Assembly (NCBI RefSeq): GCF_963668215.1
Contig: NZ_OY764190.1
Location: 5,766,001-5,830,000, forward strand
Direction: 5' to 3'
Source of the DNA: an uncultured Desulfosarcina sp.
GTDB lineage: Bacteria; Desulfobacterota; Desulfobacteria; Desulfobacterales; Desulfosarcinaceae
DNA: 64,000 nt
Shown: positions 51,344 to 60,891 of the stretch, piece after piece
How positions within the stretch are numbered: position 1 is the first letter of the stretch
How the letters are laid out: the number at the start of each line of letters is the position of its first letter
Made by a program: the position numbers and the translations under genes
Notes under the pieces: model-generated
Databases searched by the model: none
What the model saw: the letters and a program-made list of their open reading frames with translations, nothing else
Told to the model about the DNA's origin: nothing

Positions 51344-53919
51344 ACGGGTATACCAGGGAGGAACTTCTCGGCGAATCGATTTCGATTATTGTACCGGATC
51401 AAGCGCATGCACATGGTGAGGAATTATGCCAAAGCTGCATCGATGGCGAAATGGTCCGCAATATCGAAAGATTTCGGAGAAAAAAGGACGGCACCATCGT
51501 CCCGATTCTGCTCACCCTTTCCCTGCTGAAAACCGATGAGGGCAAGCCGCTGGGTATCGCTTCGATCACCAAGGACATCAGCGAACTGAAGCGGGCCGAA
51601 AAAGAGTTGAAAGAATACAGGGACCATCTCGAATCGCTGGTGGAAGAGCGTACCGCCGATCTGGAGGAGGCCATGCAGGTGGCGGAGGAAGCCACCCGGG
51701 CCAAAAGCGATTTTCTGGCCAACATGAGCCATGAAATCAGAACGCCCCTGAATGCCGTTATCGGCTTTTCCCACCTGGCCCTTCAGACGAAGCTCAACGA
51801 CCAGCAGTTCGACTATGTCCATAAAATTCAAAGCAGTTCCAAGGCGCTGCTGGGCGTTATCAACGATATCCTCGATTTCAGCAAGATCGAAGCCGGCAAG
51901 CTGAGCATGGAATCCATCGAATTCGACCTTGAAGAAGTGCTGGACAATGTCACCAATCTGATTGGCATCAAGGCCCAGCAAAAAGGGCTGGAGGTGATCT
52001 TCAACATCGAGCCGACCCTGCCCCGCGTGCTGATCGGAGACCCGCTCAGACTGGGCCAGGTACTGACCAATCTTACCGGGAATGCGGTCAAATTCACCGA
52101 AAAAGGCGAAATCGTCCTGGGCTGCACCCTGTTGCAGGATAACGCGGATGAGGTCGAACTGGAGTTTTATGTCCAGGACAGCGGCATCGGGCTTACCCCG
52201 GACCAGCAGACCGAGCTGTTTCAGGCCTTTTCCCAGGCCGATTCTTCCACGACCCGCAAATACGGGGGCTCCGGACTGGGGCTCTTTATCAGCAAAAGCC
52301 TGGTGGAAATGATGGGCGGCCGTATCCGGGTGAGAAGCGAAATCGGACGGGGAGCGACCTTCTTTTTTACCGCCCGTCTGAAAAAAGCCGATCGCCAGCC
52401 CGCCAGCCCACCGCTGCTCGATGCCGAACTCCACGGAATCAAGGTCCTGGTGGTCGACGACAATCCCATCTGCCGCGCCGCCCTGCACAAAATGCTCGAG
52501 GTCATGTCTTTTCGAGTGACTCAGGCGGACAGTGCCGAGGCCGCTTTTGCCGAACTGGAGATGACCGGCGGGGACGACCCGTTCGATCTGGTCCTCATGG
52601 ATTGGAAAATGCCGGGGATGGATGGATTGCACGCCTCGGAACGGATCAGGAACTCCTTAAAACTGAACGTGCCGTCCATCATCATGGTTTCAGCCTATGC
52701 CCGGGAAGACCTGATGCAGCAGGCGGACAGCATGGGTCTGGACGGCTATCTGGTCAAACCGGTTTCTCCCTCTTTATTGCTGGACACGATCATGACGGCT
52801 TTAGGCAGGCAGCGCCCTTCCCGGGTTTCGTCGGATCGGCAAAGCGACGCATCGCCCGGTGTCGAAACCATCCGGGGAGCCAGGCTGCTGGTCGTGGAAG
52901 ACAACGAAATCAATCAGCAGGTCGCCCGCGGGATACTTGAACATATCGGTATTATCGTCGAGATGGCGGACAATGGACGCCTGGCCATCGAGGCGCTTCA
53001 AAAAGCCGGCTACGATGCCGTTCTCATGGATATCCATATGCCGGAAATGGATGGCTACACAGCCGCCCGGCAAATCAGAAAAGATCCTGCGTTCAACGAT
53101 CTCCCCATCATCGCCATGACCGCCAATGCCATGGCGGGCGACCGGGAAAAGGCGCTGGACGCAGGGATGAACGACCATGTGGCCAAACCCATCGATGTAA
53201 ACGAACTGTTGGATGTGCTGCGTAAATGGATCAACCCCTCAGATAAAAATCCCCTGCCGCCCCCAGCGGCATCGGCAACCGAAGAGGAGGTCGCAACGCG
53301 GGCAAAAGCCCTTGGCCCGCTGCCGGGAATCGACACCCGGGAGGGCTTGCGGCGGCTGGCCGGAGACGTTTCCCTGTATCAAAAACTTTTGTGCAAATTT
53401 GCCGGCAGCCAGTCCAAAACAGCCGAAAGGATCGCACACGCGCTGGAAGCGCCGGATTTGGAGGCCGCCCGGGGACTGGCCCATACAACCAAAGGGGTGG
53501 CGGGCAATATCGGCGCAATGCAGCTTTATGAAACGGCATCGCAGTTGGACTTGGCCCTGAAAAACGAAAATCTGCAAAAAGCGCAGGAACTGCTGCCCGC
53601 CTTCTCCGATCGTCTGGAAACCGTCATCCGGTCGTTAAACACGCTCGAAGATGAGAATGAGGCCAAAACGGAAAGCACAGCCGGAATCCCTGCTCCCGAT
53701 GCAATCCAACCGCTGCTGCGCAACCTGTACGAACTGCTCGAAGAGGACGATACCGCAGCGGGCGGCGTGGTGCGGCAGTTGACCGGAGCTGTCGAAAGCG
53801 ATGCGGGCAAGGACTTGCTTTCCCGACTGTCCCGGCAAATCGGCGGTTATGAATTCGAAGCGGCCAAGAGCACCCTTCACGATCTCTGTCTGAAACTCAA
53901 CATCGATCTGGAGGAATAA
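51344..53919 (+). pseudogene. hybrid histidine kinase lacking its 5' end
   Basis: About 858 codons remain in frame: the end of a PAS domain (YGYTREELLGESI), a PAC segment, a coiled coil, HisKA (FLANMSHEIRTPLNAVIG), HATPase, receiver 1 (VLVVDDNP; LMDWKMPGMDG), receiver 2 (LVVEDNEINQ; LMDIHMPEMDG) and an HPt domain (LAHTTKGVAGNIGA). Upstream of 51344 the same frame stays open through IS antisense sequence to 51010, but those residues have no kinase similarity. The original promoter, start and sensor part are lost. It might still be made from a fortuitous start, since the catalytic part has no frameshift. The next gene is coupled (4-nt gap). Confidence 0.75.
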
Positions 53920-53923
53920 AACC

Positions 53924-55096
53924 ATGGATATGGGGCCCCGGAAAAGAACCATCCTGGTAGTTGACGACACTCCGGAAAATATCGACGTGCTGGTGGGTAT
54001 CCTGAAGACCGAATACAAGGTAAAAGCGGCGCTCAACGGTCCTAAGGCCGTAAAAATCGCCCAGGGAAAGAACCCACCGGATCTCATTCTTCTCGACGTC
54101 ATGATGCCGGAAATGAACGGCTACGAGGTTGCCGAAATTCTCAAGAAAAATTCCGCCACGAGCAATATTCCCATCATCTTCGTCACCGCCATGAACGAAA
54201 TCGAAGACGAGAAAAAAGGACTTGAACTCGGCGCGGTCGATTATCTGACCAAACCGGTCAGCCCGCCGCTTGTCAAGGCCAGGGTGCGGAACCACGTTGA
54301 ACTGAAAATGCACCGCGACCATCTCGAAGAGTTGGTCAACATACGGACAAGGGAGCTTGAACTGACCCGCGAGGTCACCATCTACAGCCTTGCATCCCTG
54401 GCTGAAACCCGCGACAACGAAACCGGCGGGCACATTATCCGCACCCAGAAATATGTCCATATTCTGGCGCTGACACTCCGGAAAAACCCGAAATTCGGAG
54501 CGCTGCTGGACGATGCGACCATCGATCTTCTTTATAAATCCGCTCCGCTGCACGATATCGGAAAGGTCGGCGTGCCGGATTCAATCCTGCTCAAGCCGGG
54601 AAAGTTGACGGACGGAGAATTCGAGGTCATGAAAGATCACACCAAACACGGCCGGGACACGATCCTGAGGGCTGAAGAGGCCATGGAGGATCGGCAGGCC
54701 AGTGATTTTTTGCGGTTGGCCAGAGAGATCGCCTACAGCCATCATGAAAAATGGGACGGCTCCGGCTATCCCCTCGGGCTCTGCACCGATAAAATCCCTT
54801 TCGCCGGCCGTATTATGGCGGTGGCGGACGTCTACGACGCCCTCATCAGCCGCAGGATATACAAGCCTCCCTTTACCCATACCAATGCGCGAGACATTCT
54901 GCAGGAAAGCAGCGGCCGCCATTTCGATCCCGATGTCATTTCCGCTTTTTTGGAGCAGGAGGAAGCCTTTCGCCGTATAGCGCTGAAGTTCGCCGATCAC
55001 GAGGAGGAACGTGCGGCCCTGAGAGCCACCTCCCCGATAGAACAGGAAATCCTCAATGCATCACTGCGGCTTGACAAGCCGGCCGGCGAAGGATAA
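53924..55096 (+). CDS. response regulator with HD-GYP phosphodiesterase (RpfG-like)
   Basis: 390 aa. A receiver domain (about 6-125; ILVVDDTPENIDVL, phospho-Asp in LILLDVMMPEMNG) and short linker lead to an HD-GYP domain (about 150-350; HDIGKVGVPD, HHEKWDGSGYPLG, DVYDALISRR), which cleaves cyclic di-GMP. GGAGG at the end of the kinase gene serves as its RBS, so kinase and regulator form a relay: HPt to receiver to phosphodiesterase. With the kinase truncated, this output may be orphaned or constitutively set. Confidence 0.93.
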   Translation: MDMGPRKRTILVVDDTPENIDVLVGILKTEYKVKAALNGPKAVKIAQGKNPPDLILLDVMMPEMNGYEVAEILKKNSATSNIPIIFVTAMNEIEDEKKGLELGAVDYLTKPVSPPLVKARVRNHVELKMHRDHLEELVNIRTRELELTREVTIYSLASLAETRDNETGGHIIRTQKYVHILALTLRKNPKFGALLDDATIDLLYKSAPLHDIGKVGVPDSILLKPGKLTDGEFEVMKDHTKHGRDTILRAEEAMEDRQASDFLRLAREIAYSHHEKWDGSGYPLGLCTDKIPFAGRIMAVADVYDALISRRIYKPPFTHTNARDILQESSGRHFDPDVISAFLEQEEAFRRIALKFADHEEERAALRATSPIEQEILNASLRLDKPAGEG

Positions 55097-55206
55097 ATCA
55101 CATCCATCCGATTTCGGCATTTTCTATGGGCCGGCAAATCGGCTTTTTTCACCCCTGTCTTTATAAGCCCCATTTGTTTGGATGCCCTACGGTTAGGAGG
55201 GAACTT

Positions 55207-56073
55207 GTGACCTTTCAAAACGGTCTCAAGGCCGGAAATACGATCACCAACACCGCCCTGGCCCGAATGTTCAAGTGTGCGACCCAGGGCGGCATGCGGC
55301 GCTCCCATCGTACAAACAGCCTAGTTATCGTTTCAGACCACACCAAGCACATCCATCAGGATCGCTGGGTTTCAAGTGACCTTATCCATTATACGGGCAT
55401 GGGACTCAAAGGCGACCAGTCGCTGGACTATCGGCAGAACAAAACCCTTCTGGAAACACGAACAAACGGCGTAGAGCCTTATCTGTTCGAAGTGTACGAT
55501 CCGGGCCAGTACCTTTTTCGAGGCAGGGTGAAACTGGCGGGATCGCCCTTTAAAGAGTGCCGACCGGATGTTGACGGAAAACCGCGGACCGTATGGGTTT
55601 TCCCCCTGCAGGTGGTCGGTGCCGATGCGAGTTTTGTCGTACCGGAAAAGCTGCTTGCGAGCAAACAGGACCGCAACCGTCGGTGGGCCCGGCATTTATC
55701 CGATCAGGATCTGTTTGCCATGGTGGTGCATGCCAACCGGACTCCGGGAGCGGGCCATGCCGGGTCGCTGGACGGAGAAAACAGCGCATGCGTGGCCGAA
55801 TTTGCCAGACGAAGGTCCAATGGCGTCTGCCAACTCTGTGATCGAACGGCACCCTTTTGCAATAAAATGAACGAACCGTACCTTGAGCTTCATCACATCC
55901 GGGCGCTGGGCCAAGGCGGTGCGGACACGATTGCCAATACGGTGGCCCTGTGCCCCAACTGCCACAAAAAGATGCATGTCCTCAATCTCAGTGAGGATCG
56001 CAAAAAGCTGAAGCGGGAAGCGCACAAAAATTGCTGCCAGTTGACCATCGACGGCGGCATCACCTATATTTAA
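55207..56073 (+). CDS. McrA-like restriction endonuclease: SRA domain plus HNH
   Basis: 288 aa. The N-terminal half (about 5-135) resembles the ScoMcrA-type SRA domain that reads modified cytosine (YTGMGLKGDQSLDY, FEVYDPGQYLFRGRVKLAG, VWVFPLQVV). The C-terminal half is an HNH nuclease with zinc cysteines CQLC and CPNCH and the core LELHHIRALGQGGADTIANT. It probably cuts modified foreign DNA (type IV restriction). The GTG at 55207 has a perfect AGGAGG 6 nt upstream; the frame is open to 55126 but has no RBS there. Stand-alone gene. Confidence 0.82.
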   Translation: MTFQNGLKAGNTITNTALARMFKCATQGGMRRSHRTNSLVIVSDHTKHIHQDRWVSSDLIHYTGMGLKGDQSLDYRQNKTLLETRTNGVEPYLFEVYDPGQYLFRGRVKLAGSPFKECRPDVDGKPRTVWVFPLQVVGADASFVVPEKLLASKQDRNRRWARHLSDQDLFAMVVHANRTPGAGHAGSLDGENSACVAEFARRRSNGVCQLCDRTAPFCNKMNEPYLELHHIRALGQGGADTIANTVALCPNCHKKMHVLNLSEDRKKLKREAHKNCCQLTIDGGITYI

Positions 56074-56300
56074 GTTCACCTGTCCATTTCCCTACACCCG
56101 TCACCACATCCTCTTTCCGTCTTTTTAATTGACTGAAACCGCTATTATATCGTTTACTATAGTTATAGTTAAAACGACTACAACCTACAGATTGTATTTT
56201 TTAAGAAAATTTGGTTTTAGGTTCCGGAAGTGATGCGACGCCAAGAAGGTGGCCTATCTTTGGTCATCCAACACTTCTTTACCCACACAGGAAAGCATCG

Positions 56301-56798
56301 ATGGACAGACAAAAACCGTCATACAACCCTTCACAGGCCGTCCAGGAGCACTTCGGTTCTTTTGAAGCAGCGGATCTTTTGGGGGTGAAGCGGAGTATTG
56401 TCAACAACGACATGAAACAGGGCTACATCTGTTTTGGAACAAAAATGAAATGGGGCCGGACCGTACGCACGCTCTTTTCCCGCCGGGATATATACCTGCT
56501 ATCGCTTTTCTACGAACTGCATTCCACCGGGCTGTCCAAGCGGCAGGCAATCGAGATCGTTAAAAGCATCGGCAGCGAACCCCATGATTACATCGTCCTC
56601 AAAACGACCGGGAATCCTGACGATCCGTCAGGCCGGCTTCATTTCAAAGATTATCTGTCTGTCCAGGTCTTGGATGAAATCAAAAAAAGCGGCGCGACAC
56701 TCATCATCAATTATAAAAAAATCAGGCAGGACATGGATGACCGCCTTTGCAGCGCCCCTTCATTCAGGCATCCGATGGATCTTACAGCATCCCGATGA
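56301..56798 (+). CDS. MerR-like helix-turn-helix protein
   Basis: 165 aa. The N-terminal 80 residues fit a MerR-type winged HTH (FEAADLLGVKRSIVNNDMKQ; RRDIYLLSLFYELHSTGLSK). The C-terminal part (IVLKTTGNPDDPSGRLHFKD, ATLIINYKKIRQDM) is not a known effector domain. It starts at 56301 after GGAAAG. The 227-bp region before it is unusually A/T-rich (TATAGTTATAGTT near 56158), a likely promoter. Similar short MerR-like proteins occur near mobile or defence genes, but no link is proven. Confidence 0.65.
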   Translation: MDRQKPSYNPSQAVQEHFGSFEAADLLGVKRSIVNNDMKQGYICFGTKMKWGRTVRTLFSRRDIYLLSLFYELHSTGLSKRQAIEIVKSIGSEPHDYIVLKTTGNPDDPSGRLHFKDYLSVQVLDEIKKSGATLIINYKKIRQDMDDRLCSAPSFRHPMDLTASR

Positions 56799-56810
56799 GC
56801 GGCAGCCTCG

Positions 56811-56903
56811 TCACACCGGACTTGATAGGCCTGATCCGGACCTGATCCGGGGGCCTTCAGAATGCCTTGAAATGAATGGATGCCAGCCTGCGCCGGAATG
56901 ACG
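56811..56903. repeat. dispersed palindromic-repeat-like sequence
   Basis: Between convergent genes lies a stretch (TCACACCGGACTTGAT, two CTGATCCGG units 11 bp apart, then GGATGCCAGCCTGCGCCGGA and ATGACG) of the form seen in dispersed extragenic repeats of many proteobacteria. It may act as a terminator or REP-like element. Confidence 0.5.
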
Positions 56904-56955
56904 AAAGGGTGAAACTTCGTTTTCTTAAGGATTGCGTCCAGCCTTACCTATGCGA

Positions 56956-58527
56956 TCAAAGCCTGACCTCGACCTTGTCCTTGAGGTAATTTTTGACAGC
57001 CATGATGGGAACTTCACGCCGGTGGAAGATTCCCGCCGCCAAGGCCGATTCGGCATCGGTCTTCTGGAAGACCTCGGCAAAATGGGCCTCGCAGCCAGCC
57101 CCGCTGGAGGCGATCACAGGAATGGTCACCGCAGTTTTGACGGCGTTGATCAGTTCGATATCGAACCCCTGATTTGTGCCGTCGCGGTCGATGCAGTTGA
57201 GCAGAATCTCCCCCGCCCCGAGTTCCTCGCAGGACCGTGCCAGGGTTACGGCGTCCACATCCCGCCCTTCCCTTCCACCTTTGATCGTGCACTGGAACCA
57301 GCAGTAGCGCTCTCCGTTGGGTCCCGGGATGTCGGTTTTAACGGTGGGTTGGGAAGTCGCGTCCGGAGATTCTACATATGCGCGGCGGGGATCGATGGAT
57401 ATCACTACGGCCTGGTTGCCGTAGACGAATGAAATCTGCTCGATGGCGCTTTTTCCGCTTTTTTTACCGCTTTTCAAATATTCTTCCACGATAAGAACGG
57501 CATCGGAACCGATGGAAATTTTATCCGCACCGGATCGAAAGTATTCGTCGGCCACCTCCAGAGCTGTATAAGACCGGCCGTTCTTGTCGGTAAAATCACG
57601 GATGCCGCCGCCGATGGTCAGCGGGACGAATACATTTTTCGAGGTCTCCTTGAGAACTTGAATCATGGGCATATCCGCCAGGGGAAAATCACGGAATCCG
57701 GTGATGTTGAGAAACGTCACCTCGTCGGCGCCTTCTTCGAAATATCGCCCGGCCAGTTCCACGGGTTTTCCGAGATTGCGCACGTCGCCCGATTCCCTGA
57801 CGTCGTACTGGTCGCCCTTGGTGACCACCAGGTCGCCCTGGTCATTGGCCCGCACATCCAGGCAGGCGATGATGCGTTTGGCCAGACGGGTCTGCTCGGG
57901 GCATTTCCCGGGGATCGATATCCGGCGCTCCTCACGGATAAAATTCTCCAGCAGCTTCAATCCCGTCGCCCCACTCTTCTCGGGATGGAACTGTGTCCCC
58001 AGAATATTGCCCTTCTGGACTGCGCTGACAAAGGGATATCCGTAATCGGTAAGGGTGAGCACCGTTAGAGGATCATCGGCCACGGCATGGTAGGAGTGGA
58101 CGAAATAGAGCTTCTCGTCCCCATCGAGGCCGTCGAACAGATGGGTGGGTTGCTGCACGCGGATGCCGTTCCAGCCGATGTGCGGGACGGACAGGTCCAC
58201 CGTGAACCGCTGAACTCGGCCGGGTAACACGCCCAGGCCCTTTATCCCGGGAGACTCCTCGCTGCCCTCGAACAGGGCCTGCATACCGACGCAGATCCCC
58301 AGAAACGGCCGTCCGGAACCCAGGTAAGTCAATAGCGGCTCGACGAACCGCTTCTCGTGCAAAATGGTCATCATGCTGCCGAAGCTGCCGACACCGGGAA
58401 AAACCAGTTTTTCGGCGTCCACGATATCCCGATCCGATGCGGCCACACGCACCGTTTCACCCAGTTTCTCGATGGCGTTGATCACGCTGCGAACATTGCC
58501 TGCCCCATAATCCAGCAAGGTAATCAT
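56956..58527 (-). CDS. hisHF: bifunctional imidazole glycerol phosphate synthase (HisH-HisF fusion)
   Basis: 523 aa, one chain. Residues 1-200 are the HisH glutaminase (nucleophile Cys79 in LGICVGMQ, His181 and Glu183 in TQFHPEKS). Residues about 213-523 are the HisF cyclase (Asp224 in IACLDV, Asp447 in NCIDRDG). It turns PRFAR plus glutamine into IGP and AICAR in histidine synthesis. Bacteria normally have two separate subunits. The fusion order and the HisF insertions (GRSYTALEVADEYFRSGADK, PGPNGERYCWFQCTIKGGRE) match the fungal/plant HIS7 type. No other his gene is adjacent. GGGGAAA before the ATG. Confidence 0.93.
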   Translation of the reverse strand: MITLLDYGAGNVRSVINAIEKLGETVRVAASDRDIVDAEKLVFPGVGSFGSMMTILHEKRFVEPLLTYLGSGRPFLGICVGMQALFEGSEESPGIKGLGVLPGRVQRFTVDLSVPHIGWNGIRVQQPTHLFDGLDGDEKLYFVHSYHAVADDPLTVLTLTDYGYPFVSAVQKGNILGTQFHPEKSGATGLKLLENFIREERRISIPGKCPEQTRLAKRIIACLDVRANDQGDLVVTKGDQYDVRESGDVRNLGKPVELAGRYFEEGADEVTFLNITGFRDFPLADMPMIQVLKETSKNVFVPLTIGGGIRDFTDKNGRSYTALEVADEYFRSGADKISIGSDAVLIVEEYLKSGKKSGKSAIEQISFVYGNQAVVISIDPRRAYVESPDATSQPTVKTDIPGPNGERYCWFQCTIKGGREGRDVDAVTLARSCEELGAGEILLNCIDRDGTNQGFDIELINAVKTAVTIPVIASSGAGCEAHFAEVFQKTDAESALAAGIFHRREVPIMAVKNYLKDKVEVRL

Positions 58528-58643
58528 TGATCTATTTCCCCTGAATTGAACGATTGCAGTACCCGTTGTCGTGCGGTACTCCCGGAAAACCCCGTTTCTT
58601 ACACCATTGATCCACTGAGCTCAACCGGTTTTTAGCATGTCGG

Positions 58644-59534
58644 TCATGTGACCATTCGGCTGGAAACGCAGGCCCTGCAGGTGCCGGACCGATGATTGGC
58701 GGCATCGGAAAGGGAAAGCACCCCGACGATGCGATGGGGATCGGTGTCGTGGACAAAAATACGGCTCATGTCCCCCAAAAGCATGGTCGTCATGGCCTGA
58801 TTGACGGAATCCGTACGATCACACGAGATCACCGGTCGGTTCATGACCGAAGCGGCATCGGCATCCGGGGCAATGCCATGGCGCCAGGCCATGATCAGGT
58901 CGGTTTTGGAAATAACGCCGGTGGGACGGCCCGATTCTTCCGTTACCAGTACGGCGCTCATCCGGTGGCTCGTCAGGGCCTCGATTACGGCAAACAAGGT
59001 GTCATTCATACAACTATCGATCACCCGGGGCGTCATCACCTCCGCTACGGTGGATTCGGCCGGTGCAGGAACATCCGAAGTATCCGCGGGTTGACGGGAC
59101 CGGCTTTTGCGGCAGCTGCGGCAGATCTTAAATACCAGTCCGAGGATGTCGCCATAATTCAACATGCCCTCGTAGCGGTCGGCATGGGCACCAACCACGA
59201 AAAGCTGGTGAATGCCGCTGCTGCGCATGCTGTCTAAAGAATGATCCAATCCATCGTCCAGAAAGCAGGTTTGCAGCGGAGCGACCATGATTGCTTCCAG
59301 GGGCGTATCCACGGGCAGGCCAGCATAGTAGGCGCCGACCATATCGGTCTTGGCCACGATCCCGGTAGGCACTCCCCCAGCTTCCGTCACCAGCAGGGCA
59401 TCGGCTTTGTATTTGATCATCCGCCCGACGCCGGTGGCAATGGATGCCGTTCCCGTCATAGAAACGATCTGCCGCCGCATGGCCTCTCTGACCCTCATTC
59501 CGCTCAGTACGTTACGGGTTGTGGCGGTGGTCAT
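58644..59534 (-). CDS. four-CBS-domain protein
   Basis: 296 aa, two tandem CBS pairs separated by a linker with a CRSCRKSRSR segment. Each unit has the (V/M)xxxMxxxxxxx start and the GVxSKTDL or GIVAKTDM end (VREAMRRQIVSM, LEAIMVAPLQTC, VAEVMTPRVIDS, ASVMNRPVIS). The C-terminal CRACVSS adds two more cysteines. It probably senses adenine nucleotides. The ATG at 59534 follows AAAGGAAAGG; the frame extends upstream through sequence that belongs to the next gene. Operon with 59558-60025 (23-bp gap). Confidence 0.85.
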   Translation of the reverse strand: MTTATTRNVLSGMRVREAMRRQIVSMTGTASIATGVGRMIKYKADALLVTEAGGVPTGIVAKTDMVGAYYAGLPVDTPLEAIMVAPLQTCFLDDGLDHSLDSMRSSGIHQLFVVGAHADRYEGMLNYGDILGLVFKICRSCRKSRSRQPADTSDVPAPAESTVAEVMTPRVIDSCMNDTLFAVIEALTSHRMSAVLVTEESGRPTGVISKTDLIMAWRHGIAPDADAASVMNRPVISCDRTDSVNQAMTTMLLGDMSRIFVHDTDPHRIVGVLSLSDAANHRSGTCRACVSSRMVT

Positions 59535-59557
59535 GAGCCTTTCCTTTTTTTTGGCGG

Positions 59558-60025
59558 TCAGTCGACCAGGTAACGCTGCAATAAGTGATAAAACAGTTCG
59601 GAAATGTAGACGATGCCGACGACCTGCCCATCGCTGACCACGGGAAGCCGTCGGACATGGCGCTTGATCATGATGTCCACGATGGCCATCAGATGAGTCT
59701 GCGGTTCGATGGTCAGCACATCGGGCGTCATCAGATCGCCCACTTGAATCGATTTGACTCGGCCCAGCAGATCGCCGAAGACCCGGGCCTGATCGGGTTC
59801 GGTCAGTTCCTGCCAAACATTGGCATGACGCGGTTGGACGAAAAGCAGGATATCGTACATGGAGAGCATACCCACCAGCTTGTCGGCCTCATCGGTGACC
59901 ATCAGGCCGAAAACATTCTTGCCCTGCTGCCGACTGGCCTCCTTGAATCGTTTGACCGCTTCGGCGATGGTATTGTCCGGTTTCAGGGTCATGAAACGCG
60001 TTGTCATTACATCGCTGGCAAACAT
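59558..60025 (-). CDS. two-CBS-domain protein
   Basis: 155 aa with CBS motifs FASDVMTTRFMTLKPDNTIA and QVGDLMTPDVLTIEPQTHLM, each ending in a VGMLSMYDIL or VGIVYISELFYHLL strand. It is similar in plan to the CBS protein at 49567-50073. ATG 60025 with AAAGGAG. It precedes the four-CBS gene and is probably co-transcribed, giving a small CBS sensor pair whose target is not visible. Confidence 0.87.
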   Translation of the reverse strand: MFASDVMTTRFMTLKPDNTIAEAVKRFKEASRQQGKNVFGLMVTDEADKLVGMLSMYDILLFVQPRHANVWQELTEPDQARVFGDLLGRVKSIQVGDLMTPDVLTIEPQTHLMAIVDIMIKRHVRRLPVVSDGQVVGIVYISELFYHLLQRYLVD

Positions 60026-60167
60026 AGTCGTAACTCCTTTGGAAATTTTGCCGTGGTGTTCGGTCCATCGCCGAATATAAACGCCACGGCCGTAACGCAT
60101 TCGGCCTTCTTGGCGGCGGGTCCGGCGGCAAACGGTTCGAAAAATTCCGCTTAGGTGGGCGCGCCGG

Positions 60168-60851
60168 TCACGATCGCCGGCCCGATCTGGGGCGGCACCT
60201 TAAGAGCACCACGGTGGCGCCCGTACCGCCGTCGCAGGGACGGGCACTGGTGAAAGCGATGACCCAACGCTTCCACGTACCCCGGGTCAGCCAGTTGATC
60301 ACCTGGCGTTTGATCACCGGAGGTCCCGGGCTGCAGCGGCCCCGTCCGTGAACCACCAGCACCGCGCGCTTTCCCGAAGCGATGACCCGGCGCATGAATG
60401 CGTTGAAGTCGTCCCGGGCCGCGGCGAGGTTCAGGCCGTGCAGGTCCAGATGGGCTTCGATGGAAAAGTGGCCGCCGTGAAGGCGCCGAAACAGCTCCGG
60501 CGGCATCCATTCCGGCCCGCCTTCCACATATTCGGCCGTGTGCCGAACCACGAATCCCTCGCCGGTTTCCACCAGCCGCCGCAGCTTTCGAAGGGCTTCG
60601 GCATCGGGGTCTTCACAGTCCTGTGGATCGGGCGAGTATCGCCGCTGAAACGGCCCGGCTTCTTTTCTGACGGCCAGGGGAACCACGTCGGCCATGGCAT
60701 TTTTAAACAACCGGTATTCTTCGGTGGGCGTCAGAGGCCGGGCCGGCAGTTCCGGAAGACGGACCTCGGGCAGATGGATCTTATTCCGCGCCAGAAGGTC
60801 GCCCAGGGAGGCAAAGGGTCGGTTTCCGATGGATAAGCGACGATGTGCCAT
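60168..60851 (-). CDS. Smr-domain protein
   Basis: 227 aa. The C-terminal Smr domain (about 130-220) has LDLHGLNLAAARDDFNAFM, VVHGRGRCSPG and AFTSARPCDGGTGATVVLL, the pattern of E. coli SmrA/SmrB-type proteins. Members are nicking nucleases or ribosome-collision nucleases. The N-terminal part is Pro/Arg-rich as in SmrB. RBS GGAGAG. Stand-alone gene in a run of small leftward genes. Confidence 0.88.
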   Translation of the reverse strand: MAHRRLSIGNRPFASLGDLLARNKIHLPEVRLPELPARPLTPTEEYRLFKNAMADVVPLAVRKEAGPFQRRYSPDPQDCEDPDAEALRKLRRLVETGEGFVVRHTAEYVEGGPEWMPPELFRRLHGGHFSIEAHLDLHGLNLAAARDDFNAFMRRVIASGKRAVLVVHGRGRCSPGPPVIKRQVINWLTRGTWKRWVIAFTSARPCDGGTGATVVLLRCRPRSGRRS

Positions 60852-60891
60852 GGTCTCTCCAGCGGATGCCGCGGTTCATACGGTTGTTCCT

